A stretch of DNA of 64,000 bases from Bacteroidota bacterium (GCA_018267915.1 JAFDXN010000060.1:310001-374000); one strand, 5' to 3'. Shown: positions 34,319 through 42,689, counted from the first letter of the stretch. Made by a program: numbers and translations. The notes: generated by a model not told the origin, from the sequence alone.

Positions 34319-35272
34319 TCATTCTTTCTTTTTGATATAGTATATGGCATCGCCGATGGAGAATCTTTGAATGGTGTCGTCGGGTTTGTATTCTATGGTT
34401 TTGATGCCGTTGGGGTCGATGTCTTGTTTTTGGCCGAGGTAGCCGACTTCTGTTCCTTGATCCGGCCGCGGTGCTTTCCTCAACTTAACACACCCCTGTT
34501 CTGAATCGGCATTCGCCTCTTCAGAACTGTCCCCTCTCAAGAGGGGAAACTCCTGGTTATTTCCCATTTCCTGTTGAGGAGTTATTTCCTGCTCAGGGGC
34601 TGTTCCGTTGCTTAAAACGTTGATTGTGAGGTCGTATGATTGATCGGAGTTATTTCCTGTTATTTCCTGTTTGGCCTCATCCCCCGGCCCCTTCTCCACA
34701 AGTGGAGAAGGGGTGACAGTGTTGTCTGTATCCTGCGCGAATGCTGCCTCACCCCGGCCCTCTCCGAAGGAGAGGGAGGTGTCATTGTCGTCTTCTCGTC
34801 CATATTCTATATCGTAGGGATGGAAGCCTTGGATGGCGGATTGGGTGAGGAAGGAGTTGGCGTAGTCGGTGAATAATTTCAGGTGCTCTTCGTTTTGGGG
34901 GAGGAGCCATTGCATGAACTTCTGGAACATCTCGGAGTACTCACCTCGCGTTTGTTTCTTCTTTAATCGCTCGGCGGTGAGGACAAGTTTGCGGAAGACC
35001 TCGGCTTCCTGAACGGTGGGGAACCTATGTCCCGGCTCGCGGTTGCGGATGTTGTCGTTGAGCTCCTGTATCTGTGAATAAAAATGCTCAACGATCATGG
35101 AGGGCATGAGGCGGCTGGCTGATCTTAGTTTTCGCCAGTCGCCAGCTTTGGTCCAGAGGTAAACTGTTTTTTCGCTGACGCCGACTTTCTCGGCGATCTG
35201 GGAGCGGGTGAGGTCGGATTGGAAGAAGAGTTCTCGTGCTTTTTCTTGTTGTTGTTCTTTTGGAGGTCTCAT
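34319..35272 (-). CDS. Terminase-small-subunit-like HTH protein with repeat-derived C-terminal half
   Basis: The 317-residue protein starts with a helix-turn-helix (residues about 22-46: SQIAEKVGVSEKTVYLWTKAGDW) like phage terminase small subunits (gpM/DUF1804 type) and a helical second region (50-165). From about residue 165 the sequence is low complexity and contains translated palindromic repeats encoded at 34758-34776, 34688-34713 and 34531-34546 (peptides such as LSFGEGRGE, SPLVEKGPGDEA and FPLLRGDSSEE). The C-terminal 40 residues (DDTIQRFSIGDAIYYIKKKE) look ordered again. No other phage gene is near, so it may be a domesticated or stand-alone DNA-binding protein. Confidence 0.7.
   Translation of the reverse strand: MRPPKEQQQEKARELFFQSDLTRSQIAEKVGVSEKTVYLWTKAGDWRKLRSASRLMPSMIVEHFYSQIQELNDNIRNREPGHRFPTVQEAEVFRKLVLTAERLKKKQTRGEYSEMFQKFMQWLLPQNEEHLKLFTDYANSFLTQSAIQGFHPYDIEYGREDDNDTSLSFGEGRGEAAFAQDTDNTVTPSPLVEKGPGDEAKQEITGNNSDQSYDLTINVLSNGTAPEQEITPQQEMGNNQEFPLLRGDSSEEANADSEQGCVKLRKAPRPDQGTEVGYLGQKQDIDPNGIKTIEYKPDDTIQRFSIGDAIYYIKKKE
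34531..34546. repeat. Palindromic repeat CCCCTCT/AGAGGGG inside a CDS
   Basis: A 7-bp perfect stem with a 2-base loop, encoding Pro-Leu-Leu-Arg-Gly on the minus strand. This type of element is common in intergenic regions of Bacteroidota; here it is in frame within the HTH gene. Confidence 0.7.
34668..34713. repeat. REP-like palindrome with 12-bp stem inside a CDS
   Basis: The element reads GCCTCATCCCCCGGCCC followed by a 12-bp perfect stem (34688-34699 with 34702-34713). Its left flank matches that of the element at 34748-34776, so both belong to one family inserted twice about 70 bp apart in the same orientation. Confidence 0.8.
34747..34776. repeat. REP-like palindrome with 8-bp stem inside a CDS
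   Basis: GCCTCACCCCGGCCC leads into CCCTCTCC-GAA-GGAGAGGG (34758-34776). It is the second copy of the family seen at 34668-34713, read in frame by the HTH gene on the minus strand as Ser-Phe-Gly-Glu-Gly-Arg-Gly. Confidence 0.8.
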
Positions 35273-35328
35273 AGTGATTTTGATTTGGCTAATAGTTAAA
35301 TCCCAGGCTTTATCTCTCCTTTCTGCTT

Positions 35329-35515
35329 GTTACTTTCTTTTGTCTTGACACAAAAGAAAGTAACCAAAGAAAAGGTCAAGGCTGTTGAAAGAAAAGCTAA
35401 AAATGCTCGCTTCGGGCTGAAAAGAGCTATAAGTTCCAGCCTAAAGCAAATCCTAACAGTAGAAGGACTTTTATGCTTCAACTATCGCTAAGCTCCAGTA
35501 GACGGAGCTCTTTTT
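35329..35515 (+). repeat. Hairpin-bounded interspersed element (no gene recognised)
   Basis: A perfect 15-bp inverted repeat (35329-35343 with 35350-35364, GTTACTTTCTTTTGT and complement) begins a region of about 190 bp. It ends in a terminator-like hairpin (AGCTCC...GGAGCT, about 35490-35508) with a following T-run. I recall the first inverted repeat as widely scattered in bacterial genomes. No plus-strand gene precedes the terminator, so the element could be transcribed as a small RNA. The rest of 35516-35815 is AT-rich with no coding signal seen. Confidence 0.55.
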
Positions 35516-35815
35516 TAACCGCCCTACGCTCCCATTTTTTTAACGCTTTTCTTTCAAAGGCCGGTTTATCGAATTTTGAATGACTTTGGTTTATAGTTCA
35601 TTTTTTTGTTTTTGGCACAAAGCTCCTGTGGAGTTTTGGAATTGAAAAACTGAAGTTTTATGATACCCTTTATTTTGGGGTATGATACTTTTTATTTAGG
35701 TCAAAAGGCAAAAGTGAAAATCTAAAAGTTGCTGATTAGGCAGGGGTTGCAGGTGCGTGTGTGTCAAATGTGCCAGCGAAAGTTTTTCCGAGGTGTTTTT
35801 TTGTTTTAACGATGT

Positions 35816-36013
35816 TTAGGGGATTATTGTCGTGACCGGAAGTATCATGGCGCTGTAGGGATTATCGGTTGTGCCTTGCAGCCAGGTAATGGCTTCTTCT
35901 TCGGTGTCGAATTCCTGCCCGAAATCGGCCAGACCAGCTACCATGGCTTCGGGTTGCACGATCAGCGGAAGGTCAATAATTTCGTAGATGTGGTATTTTT
36001 TGATCACTGTCAT
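35816..36013 (-). CDS. Small hypothetical protein (65 aa)
   Basis: The frame starts at ATG 36013 (MTVIKKYHIYEIIDLPLI) and ends at 35816. The product is 65 residues with an acidic central helix (FDTEEEAITWLQ) and no signal peptide. I do not recognise the family. It resembles small conserved Bacteroidota proteins in composition, and codon use looks normal, but support is limited. It stands alone in a repeat-rich region. Confidence 0.5.
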   Translation of the reverse strand: MTVIKKYHIYEIIDLPLIVQPEAMVAGLADFGQEFDTEEEAITWLQGTTDNPYSAMILPVTTIIP

Positions 36014-36143
36014 AATGTGGAATTTAAGTGATGAGTGCGTGTTTTTACTAAAGTTAAGTTGATAAAATGGAAAATGCAATTGGGATGGTTGCAGACCGTT
36101 AATCGTTAGTACGAGTTATGAATCTGAGCCAGCCGTTTTCCCC

Positions 36144-36452
36144 GGCACGAGGGGCACAAGTATGCTGCGCGCGGGCAAGGCTACATACTTGCGCCGGCGG
36201 AGGAGGTAAAACGCGTTGCAAACGCAGTGCCGTGGCATCCTCGTTACAAACGAGGACGAGTGGGGGCAGTTAGGCACGAGGGGCACAAGTATGCTACGCG
36301 CGGGCAAGGCTACACACTTGCGCCGGCGGAGGAGGTAAAACGCGTTGCAAACGCAGTGCCGCGGCATCCTTGTTACAAACGAGGACGAGTGGGGAAGACG
36401 CGTTGCAAACCCAGTGCCGTGGCATCCTCGTTACAAACGAGGACGAGTGGGG
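36144..36452. repeat. Tandem 129-bp repeat with GTTnCAAAC mini-hairpins (two full copies, one partial)
   Basis: Copy 1 begins at 36144 and copy 2 at 36273; a partial third copy spans 36395-36452. Each contains GCGTT-GCA-AACGC (36213-36225, 36342-36354) and TCCTCGTT-ACA-AACGAGGA (36238-36256, 36367-36385, 36425-36443). In the middle copy a C-to-T change (36371) keeps the pair as G-T. A further imperfect stem (GGCACAAGTAT with ATACTTGCGCC) occurs in the first part of each unit. No gene is credible here. Confidence 0.85.
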
Positions 36453-36480
36453 GTAAAATCCTTCGTTCTATTGGTAGATT

Positions 36481-36563
36481 TAAGTTGAATAAACTTAAAC
36501 CAGTTAGGGCAGAGGCAGTTACAAACTGCTGTTATTTATTACCACAAGTTTCAAACTTGCGGT
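36481..36563. repeat. Further mini-hairpins with different stems but the same core
   Basis: TAAGTT/AACTTA (36481-36497), GCAGTT-ACA-AACTGC (36515-36529) and ACCACAAGTT-TCA-AACTTGCGGT (36541-36563, one mismatch) follow the tandem array. Stems differ in sequence yet stay complementary, while the central GTTnCAAAC is kept in the last two. Confidence 0.75.
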
Positions 36564-36614
36564 AGCGCGGAAACTTTATCTAAGCTAATTAAATATATTT
36601 TTTATATTCACGTT

Positions 36615-38066
36615 ATGCATACCGCTATACCACACCGATATACCTTGGTCGTTTTTTTATTGTTACAATTCCTTAAAACAACGAGTGCCCAAAATTTGGT
36701 CCCCAATCCCGGGTTTGAAGACTACAATAATTGCCCTAGTGATCCTTTTGATACGCTAGCGTTTTCACAAAGCTATTCCAACTTCCCCTATGTAAAAGAT
36801 TGGGTTGCGGGCTCGCAAGGGGCAAATCCGCTTTACTTCAACTCGTGTGCTACAGGTAATCACAGTGTCCCGAATAATAGTCAGGGATATCAAATAGCAC
36901 ACGGAGGAAACGCATATGTGGGCTGTCAGACATATATGAAGGTGTCGTTTTGGACCGTAGTATTTGGTGAGTACATAGAATGCCGTTTAATACAGCCGCT
37001 TATGCCGGGACATCATTATTATGCAGGGTTTTATGTCAATTTTGCTGCGTTTGTAAATGGACCCGCGCCGGGTTGGGGTTATGCGGCAGTTGATAATATC
37101 GGTGCACATTTTTCAAATAATGAAATTGCTGTACCGGCTGTCAATAATGTGGGTGTTGAATATCTGTCGTTTGCTCCCCAGGTCAATAGCACCCCTGGCC
37201 AGTTTTTTTCAGATAGTGCCAACTGGGCGAAAGTGCAGGGCTCCTTCACCGCTGCGGGTGCTGAGCAATGGATGACTGTAGGTAGCTTTGTCCAGGACAC
37301 GCCCATTGCGTACCAGCTGTTGGGTCCTCCTGTTCCCTACGATCGTTATTATTGCTTCATGTATTACGACGACGTATGTGTAATTGATATGGATGGCAGT
37401 GCTGTGCCTTCGGCTTCAGATACCTCGGTTTGTATGACCGCATTGCCGCTAACGCTACATAGCGATGCGGCGGCAGATGACTATGTACAGTGGAATAATG
37501 GCGATACCGCGAAAAACATTATCATTCAGGATACCGGTAGGTATTGGTACAAGAAGGTTGCTAATTGTCAGCTTTACAGTGATACCATTATCGTCCATGC
37601 CCTGCCAACAGCCCACCCGGTCATTACTGTAAACGGTATGACATTAAGCACCGGGAGCTATGCCTCGTACCAGTGGTATAGGAACGGACTGCCTATACCG
37701 GGCGCTACGTCGCAAAGCTATACAGCCGTACAGTCGGGTGGTTATTACGTTGTTGTTGGAGCCGTGACAGGATGCGGTGGCGCCTCTGATACCATCTATG
37801 TTTTTAGCGCAGGCGTTAACACTTATAGCTATGATCAAAGGGTTTCCATGTTCCCTAATCCTGTTCATGATATACTGCAACTCAACTGCGATGCCATGGA
37901 TAAGGGCCGAATAACAATAACGGATATGACCGGCAGGGTGCTTGTTTCAGAATTATTTGGTAACAAAACCCTTATTAATCTCCATAGCCTTGCAAGGGGG
38001 ATATATCTGTATAAAATAACGGATAGAGATGTGTTGATACAGCAAGGCAAGCTGCTGAAGGATTAA
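36615..38066 (+). CDS. Secreted protein with T9SS type A sorting domain
   Basis: The 483-residue protein has a signal peptide (about 1-25, ending TTSA). An N-terminal jelly-roll-like domain begins NLVPNPGFEDYNNCP, a start shared by many T9SS cargo proteins. Ig-like segments follow (LHSDAAADDYVQWNNGD, ASYQWYRNGLPIPGATS), and the C-terminal sorting domain carries VSMFPNPVHDILQL, ITDMTGRVL and LARGIYLYKI. It should be exported by T9SS and attached or released at the surface. It is bracketed by repeats at 36397-36508 and 38128-38260. A small palindrome at 38101-38116 may end the transcript. Confidence 0.88.
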   Translation: MHTAIPHRYTLVVFLLLQFLKTTSAQNLVPNPGFEDYNNCPSDPFDTLAFSQSYSNFPYVKDWVAGSQGANPLYFNSCATGNHSVPNNSQGYQIAHGGNAYVGCQTYMKVSFWTVVFGEYIECRLIQPLMPGHHYYAGFYVNFAAFVNGPAPGWGYAAVDNIGAHFSNNEIAVPAVNNVGVEYLSFAPQVNSTPGQFFSDSANWAKVQGSFTAAGAEQWMTVGSFVQDTPIAYQLLGPPVPYDRYYCFMYYDDVCVIDMDGSAVPSASDTSVCMTALPLTLHSDAAADDYVQWNNGDTAKNIIIQDTGRYWYKKVANCQLYSDTIIVHALPTAHPVITVNGMTLSTGSYASYQWYRNGLPIPGATSQSYTAVQSGGYYVVVGAVTGCGGASDTIYVFSAGVNTYSYDQRVSMFPNPVHDILQLNCDAMDKGRITITDMTGRVLVSELFGNKTLINLHSLARGIYLYKITDRDVLIQQGKLLKD

Positions 38067-38127
38067 TATTGGCATAGGTTGATGAAGGAAACGTTTTTTG
38101 AACAAATAAATTTGTTTTAAGGGGGAA

Positions 38128-38260
38128 AACGCGTTGCAAACGCAGTGCCGTGGCATCCTCGTTACAAACGAGGACAAGTGGGGCCTGGTGCAAATGCTGC
38201 CGGATAAAATCCTTTGTTCTATTGGTAGATTTAGGTTGAACAAACTTAAACCAGCTAGGG
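38128..38260. repeat. Second copy of the GTTnCAAAC repeat block
   Basis: This block matches 36397-36508 base for base over most of its length, including the hairpins at 38131-38143 and 38156-38174. The shared tail spans AATCCTT...GTTCTATTGGTAGATTTA...CTTAAACCAG. It carries an extra stretch of about 22 bp (38184-38205). It lies between two T9SS cargo genes. Confidence 0.85.
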
Positions 38261-38320
38261 GGATCGGTTATTGTATTTTCCCTATTAATTGCGATATTTG
38301 GTCTCTTAAAACTATACCTT

Positions 38321-40006
38321 ATGAAGTCAATTCTACCTCTCTGCTTGCTCATCACGTTCTCCATTACTATTAGCGCCCAGCAACTTCCCGTGCTCGTGAA
38401 AAACTGTACTGTTGAAGACAGCATTTACAGCAACCCTAAGTATTTTGTTGTTTGCAGCGGCAAGATATATTTCCAAAACGATAATGATACTGCAGGAGCA
38501 GAGTTGTGGATAAGCGACGGCACTACAATAGGCACGTATATGGTTAAAGATATTGAGCCAGGTAGCTTTGGCTCATCACCGCGTGAGTTTGTCGAGCTCA
38601 ATGGGAAAGTCTTCTTCGGGGCAACGACACAAAACGAGGGTGCCGAGGTATGGATCACAGACGGTACCGATGCAGGTACCCATATCATCAAGGATATTAA
38701 TCCGGGTCCTGCTTCCTCGCGGCATAGTACTGCTTATTCGCCAGTAGTATACAACGGGCGCATTTATTTTAGGGCCACGGATGGCGTTCATGGACAAGAA
38801 TTATGGGTGACTGACGGTACTGATACGGGCACCCATATGGTGAAGGATGCTATACCAGGAAGTGGCGACGGAGCAGCCTATTTTGCTGAAACGGCCGTTT
38901 GCAATGGAAAATTATTTTATAGTGGTTATGACCTAACTAATGGTAATGAGCTATGGATGACCGACGGAACAGATACAGGAACCCATATTGTTAAAGATAT
39001 CCACCCGGGGCCGTTGGACGGCGGGGCCAGCACGCTGTATGCCTTCGGGACTAAAGTTTTATTTGTAGGAAATGATTCTAATAACAATTATGAGCCATGG
39101 ATATCAGATGGCTCGAATACGGGCACTCATCAGCTTAAAGACATAAATCCGGGGGTTGATAGTTCGAGTATTCCAGTGGATTTTTATGGATATAATGGGA
39201 AGATATATTTTACGGCTACAGATGGTGCGCATGGCAGAGAGATGTGGACAACGGATGGAACTGACGCTGGTACTACTATGGTAGTAGATTTAGCGCCTGG
39301 AATCGCTGATGGGATCTATGATGCTTTTTTTAAAGAGTGTAATGGAAAGCTATATTTTGCCGATGCGAACCGTAACCTTGGCGTTTCCGATGGTACCCCA
39401 GCTGGTACAGCCACTTTCTTCACCTTTAATAATGGTGCTATATATCCATATTTCTATGTTGCTGATCACAAACTTTTTTTCGCGGTATACAATACGCAGG
39501 CACTTAATGAAGGAGCCCTATGGGTAAGCGATGGAACGGCTGCAAATACGCAATTAATTAAACCAGCTGGCTCGACGAATCCCCGTCCGTTCTACAATCC
39601 TGTAAATTCAAACACAAATAGTCCACTGGAGAATTGGGTGGTCTACAATAACGCACTTTATTTTGCAGCCAATTATTTTGAGAACATAGGTTACGAAATG
39701 TATAAAGTGGACACTACCCCACTTGCTGTTCGGGTAGTGAACATTAACGATCTGCCGCTCGCTATACACCCTAACCCTGCCAGGGAAAAGGTAACTGTCA
39801 GCCTGGAAGCTATAGATAAGAGTACCGCTGACATTACGCTCATCGATATGCTGGGAAGGGAACTGCGAAACTGGGGTAACCAGCCCATCTTACCTGGGAA
39901 AAATGACCTGCAGTTAACACTCCCTGCCGGTATTAGTGCCGGTACTTACCTCTTGCAAATACATACGACGCAGAGTTCACAGGTGGCAAAATTAAGCGTC
40001 GATTAA
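38321..40006 (+). CDS. ELWxxDGT-repeat protein with T9SS type A sorting domain
   Basis: The 561-residue protein has a signal peptide (MKSILPLCLLITFSITISA) and eight blades marked by ELWxxDGT-type motifs (ELWISDGT, EVWITDGT, ELWVTDGT, ELWMTDGT, EPWISDGS, EMWTTDGT, LGVSDGT, ALWVSDGT). These are typically followed by GTHxxKDIxPG and form a beta-propeller. The C-terminal sorting domain has LAIHPNPAREKVTV and AGTYLLQI. The role is probably surface binding; no catalytic residues are evident. It lies 60 bp after the repeat block. Confidence 0.9.
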   Translation: MKSILPLCLLITFSITISAQQLPVLVKNCTVEDSIYSNPKYFVVCSGKIYFQNDNDTAGAELWISDGTTIGTYMVKDIEPGSFGSSPREFVELNGKVFFGATTQNEGAEVWITDGTDAGTHIIKDINPGPASSRHSTAYSPVVYNGRIYFRATDGVHGQELWVTDGTDTGTHMVKDAIPGSGDGAAYFAETAVCNGKLFYSGYDLTNGNELWMTDGTDTGTHIVKDIHPGPLDGGASTLYAFGTKVLFVGNDSNNNYEPWISDGSNTGTHQLKDINPGVDSSSIPVDFYGYNGKIYFTATDGAHGREMWTTDGTDAGTTMVVDLAPGIADGIYDAFFKECNGKLYFADANRNLGVSDGTPAGTATFFTFNNGAIYPYFYVADHKLFFAVYNTQALNEGALWVSDGTAANTQLIKPAGSTNPRPFYNPVNSNTNSPLENWVVYNNALYFAANYFENIGYEMYKVDTTPLAVRVVNINDLPLAIHPNPAREKVTVSLEAIDKSTADITLIDMLGRELRNWGNQPILPGKNDLQLTLPAGISAGTYLLQIHTTQSSQVAKLSVD

Positions 40007-40042
40007 AATCATAGTATTTTCATAAAAGCGAGTTGCAACTTG

Positions 40043-40084
40043 ATAAAGCAAATCCCTGGCCTATGTCCTGGGGTTTTGCTTTAT
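40043..40084 (+). terminator. Imperfect terminator-like stem after the ELWxxDGT gene
   Basis: ATAAAGCAAA at 40043-40052 pairs with TTTGCTTTAT at 40075-40084, extended by three inner pairs after one mismatch. It has no strong T-run. The rest of 40007-40347 (about 340 bp) shows no credible gene. Confidence 0.45.
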
Positions 40085-40347
40085 TCAATATTCGGATCAG
40101 ACCGATCAAAGGCTTACAGTGCCGATTCTGCATACGGTGGGCAGATAAAAAGCCCATTTGCAATGGATATTCAAACCTGTAACGCTGATGAGTTATTAAA
40201 AGCCTTGAGAAGTTGAGCCTACGCAACGGATTGGATTGCAGGGCGTTATCTCATTAAGCCGCAGCAATGTGAAGAACTCCGAGAAGGAGTAATTCCCAAT
40301 TTATCCCCAATAGCCAATTAACCTTTTAACCTTTTAACCATTTCACC

Positions 40348-40355
40348 TACATTTG
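40348..40355 (+). promoter_or_regulatory. TACATTTG -7 element of carA
   Basis: TACATTTGCAC fits TAnnTTTG and lies 16 bp before the carA ATG. Tandem AACCTTTT units (40320-40340) precede it; a standard -33 TTTG is not evident. Confidence 0.5.
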
Positions 40356-40371
40356 CACAATTTGTTTTTTT

Positions 40372-41481
40372 ATGCCTGATCAACATAATGCTGCTCCCGC
40401 CTGGCTACTGCTCGAGGACGGGACTTTTTTTAAGGGTAAGGCCGCGGGCGCAAAGGGCACCAGCGGGGGAGAGATCTGCTTCAACACGGGTATGACGGGC
40501 TACCAGGAGGTCTTTACCGACCCCTCGTACACCGGGCAGGTGCTGATAATGAACAATGCCTACGTGGGCAACTACGGCACCAAGGACGTGGATGTGGAGA
40601 GCGACAGCGTGAAGATAAAGGGCCTGATCTGCAAGAACCTATCGGCACGCTACAGCCGCATGATGGCGGATGAGGGTGTGGACGAATACCTGGTGAAGAA
40701 CAATATTGTGGCCATATATGATGTGGACACCCGCGCACTGGTGCAGCACATACGCAGCAAGGGCGCACAGAATTGCATCATCAGCACCGAGATAAGCGAT
40801 AAGGAAGCCCTGAAGGCCGAGCTGGCGAAGGTGCCGGATATGGCGGGCCTGGAGCTGAGCAGCGAGATAAGCACGAAGGAACCCTACACACTCGGCTCAC
40901 CCAATGCGCCCATCCGCGTGGCGGTGCTGGACTATGGGGTAAAGAAAAATATACTCAACTGCCTTACGGAGCGCAATGCTTTTGTAAAGGTGTTCCCGGC
41001 TAAGACGCAACTGGCGGAGCTGGAAGAATTCAATCCCGATGGTTATTTTATCAGCAATGGTCCCGGCGACCCGGGCAGCATGGACTATGCCGTGAAGACG
41101 GTGAAGGATGTGCTGAACACAGGCAAGCCCTTCTTCGGTATATGCCTGGGCCACCAGTTGCTGGCAAGGGCCAATGATATACCTACCTTCAAGATGCACC
41201 ACGGTCACCGCGGGCTGAACCACCCGGTGAAGAACCTGGTGACGGGCAAAAGCGAGATAACCACCCAGAACCACGGCTTTGGTGTGGACCCCGAGGCCTT
41301 GAAAAACTCGGCCGAACTGGAGGTAACCCACCTGAACCTGAACGACGGATCGATAGAGGGCATCAGGATGAAGCACAAGCCAGCCTTCAGCGTACAGTAT
41401 CACCCGGAAGCAACACCCGGTCCGCACGACTCGAGGTATCTGTTTGATGATTTTATTGCAATGATCGAGAAGACTCTTTAA
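40372..41481 (+). CDS. carA: Carbamoyl-phosphate synthase small subunit
   Basis: CarA is the glutamine amidotransferase subunit that feeds ammonia to CarB for pyrimidine and arginine synthesis. The 369-residue protein has the N-terminal CPSase small-chain domain (ALEDGTFFKGKAAGA-like start, GEICFNTGMTGYQEVFTDPSY) and a class I amidotransferase domain. The nucleophile is Cys near residue 258 (FFGICLGHQLL), and the His/Glu pair lies in QYHPEATPGPHD. carB is not in the window. Confidence 0.95.
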   Translation: MPDQHNAAPAWLLLEDGTFFKGKAAGAKGTSGGEICFNTGMTGYQEVFTDPSYTGQVLIMNNAYVGNYGTKDVDVESDSVKIKGLICKNLSARYSRMMADEGVDEYLVKNNIVAIYDVDTRALVQHIRSKGAQNCIISTEISDKEALKAELAKVPDMAGLELSSEISTKEPYTLGSPNAPIRVAVLDYGVKKNILNCLTERNAFVKVFPAKTQLAELEEFNPDGYFISNGPGDPGSMDYAVKTVKDVLNTGKPFFGICLGHQLLARANDIPTFKMHHGHRGLNHPVKNLVTGKSEITTQNHGFGVDPEALKNSAELEVTHLNLNDGSIEGIRMKHKPAFSVQYHPEATPGPHDSRYLFDDFIAMIEKTL

Positions 41482-41531
41482 AATGTGATGGAATGCGGCA
41501 ATGTGAAGAATGTGGTTGTTTATTACCCCGC

Positions 41532-41566
41532 GACTTACGACTTTTGACTTACGACTTACGACTACT
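41532..41566 (+). repeat. Heptamer run GACTTAC/GACTTTT before the dehydrogenase gene
   Basis: Five successive 7-bp units beginning GACT (GACTTAC, GACTTTT, GACTTAC, GACTTAC, GACTACT) end 2 bp before the ATG at 41569. The organisation is similar to the array upstream of parE. Confidence 0.7.
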
Positions 41567-41568
41567 CA

Positions 41569-42516
41569 ATGCAAGATAAAATACTCATACTTGGTGCAGG
41601 CGGGCAGATAGGTGTGGAACTGGCGATGGCCCTGCGCAAAACATACGGTACCGACAATGTGATAGCCAGCGACCTGAAGGCTGAACCGCACCCGCTGCTG
41701 AAGGATAGCGGTCCCTATAAGATGCTGGATGCTATGGATGCCAATGCATTGCTGGAACTGGTGAAGAAAGAGGGCATCACGCAGATCTATCACCTGGCGG
41801 CATTGCTATCGGCAACGGGTGAGAAGATGCCGGCCAAAGCATGGGATATAAATATGACCAGCCTGCTGCAAGTGCTGGATATAGCGGTGCAGGAGAAGCT
41901 GGCGAAGATATACTGGCCCAGCTCGATAGCGGTGTTTGGCCCCACCACACCGCGCGACCATACGCCGCAAAAAACAGTGATAGAGCCACGAACGGTGTAC
42001 GGCATCAGCAAGTATGCCGGGGAACTGTGGTGCCAGTATTACAACCAACGCTGGGGGCTGGATGTGCGCAGCCTGCGCTATCCCGGCCTTATAAGCTGGA
42101 AGTCGGCGCCGGGTGGCGGTACTACCGACTACGCAGTAGAGATATACCACGAGGCACTGAAGAATAAACACTACACCTGCTTTCTGAAAGAGGACACCTA
42201 CCTGCCGATGATGTATATGGACGACGCTATACGCGGCACCATAGAACTGGTAGAGGCACCGGCAGACATGATCAAATCGCGCATGGCTTATAATATCAGC
42301 GCGATGAGCTTTTCACCTAAGGAGATAGCAGAAACGATACAATATCACATCCCCGAATTCAAGATCGATTACGCGCCCGACTTCCGGCAGGCGATAGCTG
42401 ATGGGTGGCCCAAAAGCATAGACGACAGCGACGCCCGCAGCGACTGGGGCTGGCAACACGAGTTTGACCTGAACAAGATGACGCATGAGATGCTTACTCA
42501 CTTGCGTGAGGGTTGA
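41569..42516 (+). CDS. NAD-dependent epimerase-type L-threonine 3-dehydrogenase-like protein
   Basis: The 315-residue extended short-chain dehydrogenase has the NAD motif LGAGGQIGVELA (residues about 7-18) and the catalytic Tyr/Lys pair in VYGISKYAGE (Tyr near residue 144). The family-specific RYPGLISWKSAPGGGTTDYAVEI segment (given in parts: RYPGLISWK, PGGGTTDYAVEI) matches the short-chain type L-threonine dehydrogenases of Bacteroidota and animals. The likely reaction is oxidation of threonine to 2-amino-3-ketobutyrate. The stop codon lies at the first unit of the following GGTTGA repeat. Confidence 0.85.
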   Translation: MQDKILILGAGGQIGVELAMALRKTYGTDNVIASDLKAEPHPLLKDSGPYKMLDAMDANALLELVKKEGITQIYHLAALLSATGEKMPAKAWDINMTSLLQVLDIAVQEKLAKIYWPSSIAVFGPTTPRDHTPQKTVIEPRTVYGISKYAGELWCQYYNQRWGLDVRSLRYPGLISWKSAPGGGTTDYAVEIYHEALKNKHYTCFLKEDTYLPMMYMDDAIRGTIELVEAPADMIKSRMAYNISAMSFSPKEIAETIQYHIPEFKIDYAPDFRQAIADGWPKSIDDSDARSDWGWQHEFDLNKMTHEMLTHLREG

Positions 42517-42614
42517 TTGGTTGAATAAGTTGATTGGGTTGATTAGGTTGATTAGGTTGAATAAGTTGATTGGGTTGATTAGGTTGAATAAGTAGATTAG
42601 GTTGAATAAGTAGA
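42511..42614 (+). repeat. Degenerate GGTTGATTA / GGTTGAATAAGTTGATT tandem repeat
   Basis: About 100 bp composed of alternating GGTTGATT(A/G) and GGTTGAATAAGT(T/A)GATT units. The array begins in the last codons of the dehydrogenase gene and runs to 42614. A complementary stretch (AATCAACTTAATCAAC, 42666-42681) lies just before the bshB1 promoter and could pair with it. Confidence 0.8.
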
Positions 42615-42681
42615 TTTCTGATTACTGCCTCGAAATTCTTATCCTAAATAATAACGGGTCAACGCAATCAACTTAATCAAC

Positions 42682-42689
42682 TATTTTTG
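42682..42689 (+). promoter_or_regulatory. TATTTTTG -7 element of bshB1
   Basis: TATTTTTGCAAGCA matches TAnnTTTG and lies 6 bp before the ATG at 42696. The upstream in-frame TTG at 42687 is inside this element and is rejected as start. Confidence 0.5.

Noticed and set aside
35296..35481. A 61-residue minus-strand frame over the hairpin element
   Set aside because: Its sequence is dictated by the perfect inverted repeat and there is no family resemblance; the region is better described as an interspersed element.
36116..36367. Antisense frame with two copies of MPRHCVCNAFYLLRRRK
   Set aside because: It is only the translation of the 129-bp hairpin repeat and duplicates with it.
36144..36452. 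CRISPR array
   Set aside because: The tandem unit is 129 bp with only two full copies, contains internal hairpins rather than short repeats with unique spacers, and no cas gene is present.
40020..40226. Minus-strand 68-residue frame after the ELWxxDGT gene
   Set aside because: It overlaps the terminator-like stem, and shows no family features.
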